A DNA stretch of 64,000 nucleotides from Strongyloides papillosus (taxonomy: Eukaryota > Nematoda > Chromadorea > Rhabditida > Strongyloididae). The notes under the pieces were generated by a model. That model made no database searches. It had not been told where the DNA came from and saw only the letters and a program-made list of their open reading frames with translations. The stretch covers positions 1,116,001 to 1,180,000 of the forward strand of contig SRSI01000048.1 in NCBI GenBank assembly GCA_005656395.1. Reading direction: 5' to 3'. This document shows positions 13,619 through 23,778 of this stretch, in pieces; positions within the stretch are counted from its first letter, which is position 1; every line of letters begins with the position of its first letter. Position numbers and translations under genes: made by a program.

Positions 13619-14193
13619 ATGGAACATTCTAAGACTGAACATGATATTATGAACAATCACCAATATGTTGATGAGGAGAACGGGAGTATGGGGAATGAAA
13701 ATACATTCATTGACTCAAAAATGAGGGAAGTATTAATTCAACTCCAAAGAACATGGCAGGAAGATTATATGGCTTCAAGAGAAAAAATTAATGTTGAGGT
13801 TGCGGGAATTGTAAGTTACTCTATAAATTTATGTATTCTAAAACAAATTTCATTTAAGCTTCATCAACAATTTCTACAGGATCAACAAAAATTCGTACAG
13901 AGTTATTGACACAATTTAAAGAGGAACTTGATGCTACAAGAAATGATTTAGACAGAAAATATCAGGATGAACTAATCAAAAATACGCGTAAGTTGGAAGA
14001 GAAGTATCAGAAAGAGATATCTAATAATAAAAAGAAACAGTGGTGCTGGCAATGTGAACAAGAAGCTATATATCACTGTTGTTGGAACACGGCATACTGT
14101 AGCGTGGAGTGTCAACAAGCTCATTGGAATACACACAGAAAATTTTGCAGAAGAAAAAAAGGCACATCTACAGAAGAACATTCCGACAAATGA
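13619..14193 (+). CDS. BRA/BS69 (ZMYND11)-type MYND zinc-finger protein
   Basis: Exon 1 starts at 13619 and exon 2 is 13880-14193; about 170 residues. The N-terminus is followed by a charged coiled coil ([20 protein letters not shown]) and a C-terminal MYND finger: [16 protein letters not shown], then [18 protein letters not shown]. This MYND closely matches the BS69/ZMYND8 group. Short coiled-coil+MYND forms are BRAM1 in mammals and BRA-1/BRA-2 in C. elegans, which bind type I TGF-beta/BMP receptors. The splice phase is odd: the strong donor GTAAGT at 13811 joined to the strong acceptor TTTCTACAG (before 13880) shifts the frame and truncates before MYND. A donor four bases later (exon ending at 13814) or an acceptor at 13901-13902 restores frame. 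It is first of three closely spaced plus-strand genes. Confidence 0.82.
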
Positions 14194-14350
14194 AGTATTC
14201 TTAATATAATTATTTACACATAAAGTTTTTTTTATTAATTTATTATGTTGGATATTCGTTATCTAAACGACATAGTATTTTTTTTTGAATCTCAATTAAA
14301 CGATTATCACTTTTCTAGATGTTTATTTTAAATAACAAATTGACCCTACT

Positions 14351-14959
14351 ATGATACCAGAAATTGAAGGAGAAAAAGATCATAATGAATGCCATCCTCC
14401 AGATGAGGTTTACAATGATATAGATTTGAGTTTTGACAATAAAGTTCCAGAAGTTATGTATGAAAATGAATTGTATGAGGAGTATCAAATATACGTTGAC
14501 GAGGGAGGAAAGGAATATATCTACATGAACGGAGAACCAATATTATTAGAGGAGGCAAATGATGTTATATATGAAGAGGCAATTCAAGATTACGATGACG
14601 AACAAGCATACCATTATTTCAAAGAAACCCAGTTCATAGATCCACCAATAATTGTTGGTGGAAATAAGCGTAAAAGAAAAAAACAATGTAAAAATCAGAA
14701 TAAATCAAAGACCCGTGAAACAGCTTATGATAATATGAAAATTGTTGATAGAAAAACTTGCAGTCAACAAAAATTAACGGAACTTATAGATAAAAATTCA
14801 ACAAATATCAAATGTTTATCATGTAACATGGAATATTTTATCACAAAACAATTATACGGTAAATATAAGGTTGTCGTGGAAAAAGATGATGAAGGCGGGA
14901 GTATATTTAATTTTGTCTGTCCTGTGTGTTCTATAAGAACTACATGTGCACTTGTCTAA
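14351..14959 (+). CDS. Unrecognised acidic protein with C-terminal CxxC pairs
   Basis: Single-exon gene of 202 residues starting at an ATG 157 bases after the MYND gene stop. The first 100 residues are strongly acidic and Tyr/Glu-rich. A basic nuclear-localisation-like cluster (KRKRKKQCKNQNKSK) lies at about 107-120. The end has two CxxC pairs, CLSC at 155-158 and CPVC at 190-193, which could form one four-cysteine zinc site of treble-clef type. This arrangement suggests a nuclear protein, but I recognise no family. Close spacing on both sides (157 and 134 bases) suggests membership of an operon with the MYND and cytospin-like genes. Confidence 0.72.
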   Translation: MIPEIEGEKDHNECHPPDEVYNDIDLSFDNKVPEVMYENELYEEYQIYVDEGGKEYIYMNGEPILLEEANDVIYEEAIQDYDDEQAYHYFKETQFIDPPIIVGGNKRKRKKQCKNQNKSKTRETAYDNMKIVDRKTCSQQKLTELIDKNSTNIKCLSCNMEYFITKQLYGKYKVVVEKDDEGGSIFNFVCPVCSIRTTCALV

Positions 14960-15093
14960 TAGTTTTTATTTTTTTCTAACTATTTTGCCAAAGTAATGAT
15001 ACACCAAAATTCTATTTAAAATAAACTTTTGTTTGAAAGTTGTTTCTTATTTTGATTACAATTATAAATATCATCATATTTATTGGGTAGATA

Positions 15094-16485
15094 ATGTTTA
15101 ATGGTACCAGTAGCAAAGGGAATTCTCTTTCTAATACACCTAGAAATTCACGGACAAATTTATTGTACAACGGTGGATCACCTATTTCTGCGAAAAGGAA
15201 AGTTTTAACAGATAATAGAAATGGGATAAGTAAAACTCCCAGTTGTACAGAACGAAGAAAGGTATGTTTTTACTTATTCAATATGTAACATAAACTATGA
15301 ATATTTTAGCAATATGCTCAAGATCTTCAGAAGCGTATAGTTAAATCTGTTGCTGTGAAAAAGGTAGATAAAGAAAATGGCCCAAAAGAGGTGCACGAAA
15401 TTGATAAGCTGTGCAACAAATTAAATCTCATCGAAAGATCTCATCGAACAGCGACAGAGGAACTTCAGGCTACGGCAGAAGAGTTACATGATTTAAAAGA
15501 ACTTATTGGGATATATGAGAAAGAATTAACTGATTTACAGGAGGAGAATGAAAGGCTCAGATACGAGGTTAATACAAGAGATCTCAAAGAAAACAACGAG
15601 ATATTAGATACTACAGAGTGTCCAGAGGAGAATCTAGTTTACTATAAAAGTATGTACCAGGAGAAATATGAAGAGAACCAGCAGTTGAAGCAATCAATAA
15701 GACAATTAAAAGATCTATTAAAACGTGAAAAAAAGGAAAGTAAACAATTTGGTGCTGATATGTTAATAGCTCTCAAAGCTGCTGACCGTATGCGTGAGGA
15801 GGCAGAAGCAGAATTGGCAAAAGTTCTTAATCGGAGATTGTCGTTTCATGATAAAAGAAGAAAAAGTGAAATTGAGGAGTCGCGAGATATTATTGTTGCT
15901 TCACACCTCGCCAAAATAGACAATTCTGCCCGTGATTCTGTTGCATCATCAGCGTCTGATTGTGCATTTGATGATATCACAACCAATGATAAGGTTGTCT
16001 CTACCCATTTAAGTAGTGAAAGAGTAAGGAAACCAAGATCAAGTTTTACACCACATAAAGTTGCTGGTGTTATTGTTACAAATCCTGCTGAAGAAGCCAT
16101 GTGGAATGATTTATTGGAAAATAAAAAATTGATGAGTAGAAGGAATGCTCTCCTGGCATGTTGCCATGAATTACTATCCGATTATGTGAAGGCTGATGAT
16201 TTAACTAATTTTTCATCATGTTGGAGTAATGGAAGTGCTTTTGCTTATCTTCTTTTCGTTCTTGTTGATGATGAAAAAAAGCTTACTTATAGTATTAAAG
16301 ATGTTGAATTAAAGTTAACTGATAATCTTATTGGTGAAGTATTAAATTCTTGTAGAAAACTTGGAATGAGTGAGGATATGCTCGAGAAGGAGGAAGAGTT
16401 GACAAAAGATTATCCAGAGTGGAAGAAAGTAATGCGCTTTGTTGTAAATATAATTGTTTTCCTTAAGTATACTCACAACAATTAA
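15094..16485 (+). CDS. Cytospin/SPECC1L-like coiled-coil and CH-domain protein
   Basis: Exons 15094-15261 and 15310-16485, phase 0, encode 447 residues. The N-terminus is Ser/Asn-rich and basic. Coiled coil runs over about 80-250 (heptad-rich segments such as RSHRTATEELQATAEELHDL). The C-terminal 110 residues are a divergent calponin-homology domain: RRNALLACCHELLSDY, then DLTNFSSCWSNGSAFAYLLF, and a final PEWKKVMRFVV helix. The TNFSS-W-G-AF pattern and the closing helix match the cytospin (SPECC1/SPECC1L) CH domain, which works with actin and microtubules in cytokinesis and spindle stability. Nematode function is inferred only. Cytospins are usually over 1000 residues, so this is a short form. 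A short upstream gap (134 bases) suggests an operon. Confidence 0.78.
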
Positions 16486-16937
16486 CTCCAAAATTGAATC
16501 TTTTTTTTTGTTTTTTGTGTATATTGTCTTTGTATTATATATTTTAATATTACTACTGAAAGGATTAAAAGTGTTTTGTTTTTGCAATCTTATTGTTTAA
16601 CAAAAACAATTTATCATTTTGGTGCTCCGTTATCATTATAAATAAAATTTATCACCAATAACAATAAAACATTGTTAGAAGGACCACCATGTCATAGATT
16701 TTTTCAACACTAATACTTTATTGGATGAGGGAGGCGGACAAACAAATGACCTTTTCTGTTAAATTAATAATTAGCCTCCTCCTTTTCTAGAAAGGTTTTT
16801 TCGTGGCATCTGTTAGGACAAACCGGATTATATACATTATTATTATAGTGAAAGTTCAATTAGAAAGCGGGAATATTTTGAGTGTAAACATACACTAACT
16901 AATTATAATAACAATATTTTTTTGACATTTAAAAAAT
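16486..16937. other. Intergenic, promoter region of the CED-4 gene
   Basis: About 450 bases with some less A+T-rich segments near 16680-16830. No coding or RNA feature recognised; it probably carries the cytospin-like 3'UTR and the CED-4 promoter. Confidence 0.5.
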
Positions 16938-18594
16938 ATGTTAGATCAACATTCTCAACGAATACTAGCAAATGCTACAGATGTTTTATATCATGATTTT
17001 GAACCAAAAGATTGTGTACATTTTTTTCAATCTAAAGGAATTTTGACAGATGATGATGTTGAGGAAATTATTAGTTGCGTAAGTTTAAATGTTACTCATT
17101 TTATTTTTGTTACTTAAAATATTTCTTTTTAGAATAGAAGACACGGAAGAGTTGATTTATTCTTAAATAAATATAGAAAAAGATGCTTTAATTTTATCTT
17201 ATTAAGAGAGTATTTTACAAATTATGTTTCACAGGTACATTTAGCAGAGTTATTGGAAGACAATATAGATGTTGAGGTAGAAAAAATTGAGGATCCAAAA
17301 ATACTACTAGGAAAGATGAATTGTGCACAAGTTCCAAGATCACTTACTTATCACATAAGAAGATTTGAATTAGAGGAATGTTTAGAAAAAAATTAAAACA
17401 ATTTATTAATGGAGATGTTGATTGGTTGGTTGTTAATGGAATTAGAGGTTGTGGAAAGACACTTCTTACAGCGGATGTATTGAGAAATAATGTGGAATTT
17501 TTATCTAAACATATTAATAATATATATTGGTTCAATGATTCATGTGAAATAATATCAAAGTCAAAACAAATTTTCATTAAAATGTTAGTTTCTTTAACGG
17601 ACACTTCCTGCTTACAGTCTTCTTATCCAGAGGATGAGGATTTAATAATGGGAATGATTGTTGAACAGATACAATCTAAAGCTGGAAAAACACTTTTAAT
17701 AATTGATGACATACTTCTTGAAGATAATCTACGATGGTATAGTAAGATGATTTCAATGCTATCAAATATCTGTAAAATAATAACTCTCTCACCTAATGAA
17801 GAAATATTTCAAGCACTACCACAAGAAGCCATAAAATTTCATTTAAAAATAATTCAGGCTTTAATTATACACAAATTGAAAGATTTTTTACTAATAATGA
17901 GGAAACGCCATCACCATTTTTAATCAATAGACTGTTGGAAGAGACAAATGGACTACCTGCATTCTTAGGAATTCTTAAATTCCAATCATCTAATAACATT
18001 TCAAGACTAGAAAAACTTGTTGATAGACTAGAATCATGTAACTCATTAACACCATTTACCTCAATAACACCATACTTCTACAAAAATATGAATACAGCTT
18101 TTGATAAAGATTTTTGTATAATGGATGATTCTGATATCCTTAATCTATGTCATTTATGTATTCTATTTACACCAAATATATGGTATCATTTTGCCTATGC
18201 CACATTAATATTACCTCTAGATATACCATCATACAATTGTGATATACCAGCTTTAGTTTATGAATCAATCGAAAAATTATCTAAACTTTCACTCCTTCAA
18301 ATTGATGGAGATAAATTTATGATACATCCAATCGTTTTTAAGTATTGTATTGGCAAACAATGTCAATACCATCAAATTGATAAAGAATGCTTAGTATCTT
18401 TGTTTTTGTCACGTCTTAATCCTATTGCCACAGGAACTGGTAGTAATTTTATGTTTAAAGAATTCAAAGGAATGTCGAAAAGTGATGCAAAAAAAACATA
18501 TAACCAGTTGAAAGATTACCATTCGAAAAGAAATGATTTTGAGGATTCGAAAAAAGAGAATGTTTATTCATTATTTAATTTCTTTAGGCAATAA
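16938..18594 (+). CDS. ced-4: CED-4/APAF-1 homologue with two apparent frame breaks
   Basis: Exon 1 is 16938-17078, exon 2 runs from 17133 to the stop at 18594; about 534 residues if the frame is followed through two single-base breaks, close to CED-4. CED-4 is the apoptosome ATPase that activates the CED-3 caspase. The CARD starts at residue 1, with LYHDFEPKDCVHFFQSKGI matching the CED-4 start. The NB-ARC domain has Walker A GIRGCGKTLL and Walker B TLLIIDDIL, and the ITPYFYKNM segment begins the winged-helix part. Break 1 is at the seven-A run 17386-17392, where eight A would keep the frame; break 2 is near the five-A run 17845-17849, where six would. Both go the same way (one base missing). 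No intron explains either. No other stops occur, which argues against an old pseudogene. Alternatives: consensus error, recent lesion, or -1 frameshifting. Confidence 0.88.
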
Positions 18595-18813
18595 CATGAT
18601 AATAAAAGTATATGTACATATTTTTTTTATAAATACTAATCATTCAACTAATATTTTATTTATATTTTAAAACTTTATAAATAATAAAAAAAAACATGGA
18701 AGTAGATAATATTTAACATAAACAAAGATAATTGTTCAATTTTAAAATTGTATATATAAATAATATTAATAGTGATATCAAAAGTAAAAGATAATAACAT
18801 TTATTACTTTTTT

Positions 18814-20225
18814 CTATTGACGGATGTTGTTAAGTTTTAAGAAACTAACACAGAATTGTCCTAGTAATCTGAAAGAGGGTGGGAATGCGTGAGAATTGAT
18901 AAGAAGAAGTTCCATAAATTTAAGACAGGCATTTTGTGGCATTTCAAGTGTACCTGCTGATGGGTCACATCCTTGTGCTTTTGAATCATAAATAGCCATG
19001 TCAGAGTCAAATATTTTATACATAACTTTAAGTGCTGCAAATGATTTAACGTGATCCGATTCATCATCGTTTGATGTATCTTCCTTCTTCTTTAAACTTC
19101 CTGATGTCATTACAACATATGGTTCATATATCCAAATAAACATATGAGGTTTACCTTCGAGTGACTTTACAACAACCTTACTTGTTCCATCATTTTCTGA
19201 TTGTGATAAGAGAAGATAAGCAAAGTATCTTTCAGTTGTTTCAAATTTATATTCAATAAAATTTCTTGGTCTATTTATATTTTTTGTTAACATCATAGAT
19301 TTACTTGTGAATGTAACAGCTGAATGATAAAATTTATAACAATTATGATATTGTGTCATATTATATCCTATTTCAACCAGACATTTAGAACAACATAATA
19401 CATTTTGTTTTGTCTCACCAGGAGATATATATTTTTCATCGATATCCTTCAATAAATATTAGATAAGATTATTTAATGTATTAAAACTTACATCTTTATA
19501 AACTAAAAGATAACTACATGATAAGACAATTTTATTTGTTGATGGTAAAAACTCTTTTAATTTCTCTTCGTGTTGTTTATAAGCCTTTTCTGTGTCAAAA
19601 GCATGTCCACTACATGCTGTTCTACAATAAAAGTCAAATGATGATGATGATTCTTCTAAAAATTTATCACTCGGCATAATTGCAATTTCAGTACTTGGTT
19701 TAGCAACATATATCTGTGAATTACATTCATTACAAAAAATATACTTCTCCTCATCCTTAAAATCATCAACAAACTCATTAATATCTACAAAACTTAAAAT
19801 TTCTTTTTCAATACGTGCATTTGTCTTTGGTCTAAGATATTGACCTTCTGTGACAGCCTTAATTCTGCACATAAACAATCGATTTTGATCCATCCATGTA
19901 AAACATGACAAAGTTTTTGGATCAAGTGAAACATCCTCAATAAATGCATAGTATCTTGAACATGATTCACAGTTACTTGATATACCTGAATCTTTTCTAT
20001 AAACTGCCTCATCATCAATAACTTCTTCCTCCGTCAACTCAGGTAATGATCACCGACACGTACAACTTCTGTAATTTTATCAAAATCAGAACCATTAGTA
20101 TTCTCTGAATTTTGTTCCTGTTTTATTGTTACTGGTGGACAATCGACATACAAAGCAGCTAATTCGTTTTTTGGTTTCATTTCAAGCATGAAAGAGCGTT
20201 CACTCCACTCACATAAAGAAGGCAT
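18814..20225 (-). CDS. UBE3D-like (HECT-like E2-binding) E3 ubiquitin ligase, one frame break
   Basis: Minus-strand gene: 20225-19492 (containing a break near 20036-20042) and 19446-18814, about 455 residues. UBE3D proteins bind ubiquitin-conjugating enzymes and act as atypical E3 ligases. Evidence: paired cysteines CNECNSQIYVAKP and CCSKCLVEIGYNMTQ, then a C-terminal domain with KPHMFIWIYEPYVV, FAALKVMYKIFD, and an end (LEMPQNACLKFMELLLI, LGQFCVSFLKL) that matches human UBE3D in order and spacing. The intron (GTAAGT...TTGAAG, 45 bases) is in phase 0. The start is the ATG complementary to 20223-20225, opening MPSLCEWSERSF. At the break the first frame stops at TGA (20036-20034); one added base after CTG would join the frames. 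The N-terminal 60 residues before it look coding but are less conserved. Confidence 0.82.
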
Positions 20226-23200
20226 TTTTAATTTATAATATTGAAAGCAAAACAAAAGCTAATTGAAATAGTTAAATAATAAGAAATTGATAAATAACAA
20301 TATAATATCTAAAAAAAATGATAGAATTAAATTTCCAATTTAAAAAAACCTTTAATTCAACATCCACATATGTGCAAAAATGATAAATATATTTTAAAGT
20401 AGTAAATATATGAAATAGTAATTAAAAAAAATCTCTTCAACAGATAATAAATAAAATTCTAATTAAGGAGGCTATTATTGTTTAAAAAAAACAAAAATAA
20501 TAAAAAACGGGTACCTATAAACAACAGTTTTAGTGAAATATATATATGAAAAAAAAATAGAATGGGTATGTGGAAAACAAAAGGGACAAAATATACATTT
20601 TTTAGCCAACAACAATATTTATCATCCATACAAATATTTTTATTTAAAATACTTATAAAAAGAGACAACCGTCTCCTGGTACATTTTGCTACAACTTTTA
20701 TTTTAATACTTAACGGATAGTTGATATGTATTAATGCTATTAAATAAAAATATCATAAGTAGAAATTAAAACTAAAGGTACACCATCTCAAAAATGATGA
20801 TAGAGAAAAATGATAGGGAATAGATGTTAATAGATGATAAGAAAGAATGAGGAAAAATGGTGCAAAAAAAAATGAAGATTAATCAAATACTACACTTCAG
20901 GTTTATTATATATATATTTATATTTTTTTTTAAAAAAAAAAGTTATCTACTATTGCTTCATAAAGTAGTATCACAAACAAATGTTTACGAGGAAAGTCAG
21001 AAGGAATACATATGATATGAAGACTAATTTATACAGTTCAAGCATAACTTTTACACAATAAGACAAATTAATTTTATTACCCCAGACAGTTTATGTAATG
21101 GGCAAAAATAATTAAGAGGAGAGGGAAATATAATACAAGAAAGCTAACACTTTTTTGTTTACAGAACAGACACTATATATATAAATTCATAAAAAAGAGG
21201 AACGAAACTACTATATATTTATATAACATATACAAAAGAAGGCGGTAATAAAAAAAATAAGATAATATGAAGTTTATCATGAGGAAGTAAAATTCTATAT
21301 GAAAAGGGATATCCAAAACAAATATAAAATATCAACAAGTAGAATGAAAAAAAAAATGACCAGAAGGATATAGCTTGTTTAAAATAAAAACACATTAAAC
21401 GTTAATTTTTTTCGCATATTTTTCTTTTATAAAAATAACAATATATATAATAGAAAATTTATAGATAAAGAGAGAATTTAAAATGAAGTAAGTGAGTTAA
21501 AAGACAATTTAATTTTAAATGTCTCTCATTAGAACTTAAGGGATGTTTTAGATGAAAAATGATTCAAAGTGGCATTTTAAGAGGAGGAGAAAGTTTCCAT
21601 CTAAATAAAATATATACTATAAAATTTTGTATATCTAATAATACACTATAGACTTTCCAAAACTCTGTCTAGAGGAAGTTTTCATAACATTTTGGCCAAA
21701 AAAATTCTTGCAATTTTTAAAATAATGCACTTGTCAAAAATGATCAACACGTAATGGTTTCAATCTTCTAAAAGTTATTTAACATTGCAAAAAACTCAAT
21801 GAATATTAAAAAACTAACCAGACATGACGTTGTTTTTATTCTATAATACATAACTTTGAATAATATTCTTTGAAAAATAAAGTATATAAATATGTCACTA
21901 GACATATTTAAAAAATATTTATTCCAGTAACTTCATGATTAATACCTTATACTCTTATTCTTATCGGAAAGAAAAAGAAAATATGAAAAATTTATTGTTT
22001 TATCAATACAAAGAAGGTTCTAGAATTATATAATAAGGAAAATAAATAAAAAAATATATATGTTGTACCTATTGGTTAGAATTTTCTTTTATTTATACAT
22101 AGAACAAAAAATTGAACAAACATAAATATTAATTCTAAAAATGATTATAATTTTTTATGTTATCAATTCATACCTTAAGACTAGTCACAAGAATTGTTAC
22201 AACGATTTAATTGATACGTTTGTCGCCCCCACAAAAAAAAGATGAGTAAATTATACATTCATATGATTATAAATAAATAATTCAAATTATATGATGTATG
22301 CATTTCAGAGGGTTAGCCCGAAGAGTCTTGAAATATTTTAATTACATGTTGAGAAAGAATTGTTTAAAGTGATAATAAAGAAAGAGAGAGATTTCTAACA
22401 AACCTATTAATTTTAACCATATATATACATGAGTAAATAAAAGAAGGATAAAGATAAAAAATATATTCATTACTTATTCATATATAAATTTGGACATGTT
22501 CATCCATATACATTTCATACTTTTTGGAAAGAATAAGACCGCGTTTTATATATGATGTTAGAAGATCATCTCAGTTAAACGAGTTATATTTAACCATTGG
22601 AGTTAGAAAAAAAAAGACAAAGTTACATCATATGAAAAGATTTATATTTATATATCAAAATAGAAATACATAAAAACTAAAGAAAAGTACGATTTTTTAT
22701 ATGTTATAAAAGAATATTATGAACAAAAGATAATCTTCAAATTTTGAATTTCCCTTCTGTCTCTTTTTAAAGTTAATTCAAATATTTTTAATAAGAAATT
22801 TCTAAGGAATTATAAAAAGAAATATTTTATCGTTTATAAGAATTTTAAATATAATATTAATATCAGTAAAGATAATAAATGTTTCTTATAATATTATCTT
22901 ATATCTAATGTTTATAGTAAAATCATGATATGGCGGGTTCTTTTAAGGAATTAGAAAAAAAAAAGAAGTAATAATCATATATGAATCTATAATAATAATG
23001 ATATAATATATTTTTAGAAACGAAAAGATATAAAGTTTAGTATTTATAAAAGAAATACTTTATATTTATAGTGAGTGGTAGCGATGTTGAAGTAAATTTA
23101 AATAAAAAAGGAAAACGTTATCAGAGAGATGATTATTATCATACATACTTATATCTACAATTTAATATTTATTCAAATGCATATTGACAACATATATGAA

Positions 23201-23778
23201 AAATAGTAGAAGAAGAATTGTACTACAAGTACATGTTTTATTAATATTAAAAACGTTGTTATCAAAATTAAAAAGGATAAAAAATCTTACTAAAAAGGAA
23301 TAGGAATATCAGTAAAAAAATTGGTACAAAAACGAAAGTGAAATGAGAAGTTAGTAGTTTTTTATTACAATGAAATGATAGGAAGTGTTGGAATAGTGCA
23401 TATCCAAAAAATGCATATTGTATTCTCATATGACAATTTAAAGTATTTACTGACATTAATGAATTAGTAATTCATCTAAAAATTAATTTATTTCACAAAC
23501 TTTGTAATTTATTTTAATGTTTATAAAATAGCCGAAATTTTATTGCATTATTAACGTTGTGTTTTGTAGAAAAAACGAAGAATATACTTGAAAGGTACTT
23601 TCTTGTTATCGAGAAAAAAATAGATAACAAAACATATTTTTACTAACATAAAACGAAAAAAACATTATTAAGTACTAATTTTGCACTATAAAAGCATTTA
23701 ATTATTATACTAAAAAAAATAAAGAAAAAATTCATTAATTTGAAAATAACATGGAATATTAGAGAATGATAAAATACA
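20226..23778. other. Gene-poor spacer between divergent genes
   Basis: About 3.5 kb upstream of both the UBE3D-like (minus) and SNX14-like (plus) genes. The plus strand is conspicuously A- and purine-rich over much of 20256-23100. Open frames of 60-70 codons here have no protein character. A small inverted repeat (AGAGAC/GTCTCC-like) lies near 20662-20677. No RNA gene or transposon recognised. Confidence 0.55.

Noticed and set aside
16938..18594. CED-4 homologue as an old pseudogene
   Set aside because: Only two single-base breaks in A runs, no internal stops, and all motifs (CARD, Walker A and B) intact; an old pseudogene would show more decay.
20459..20668. 69-codon minus-strand open frame upstream of the UBE3D-like gene
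   Set aside because: Phe/Leu/Ile-rich reading of A-rich DNA; no signal-peptide-like organisation or splice context.
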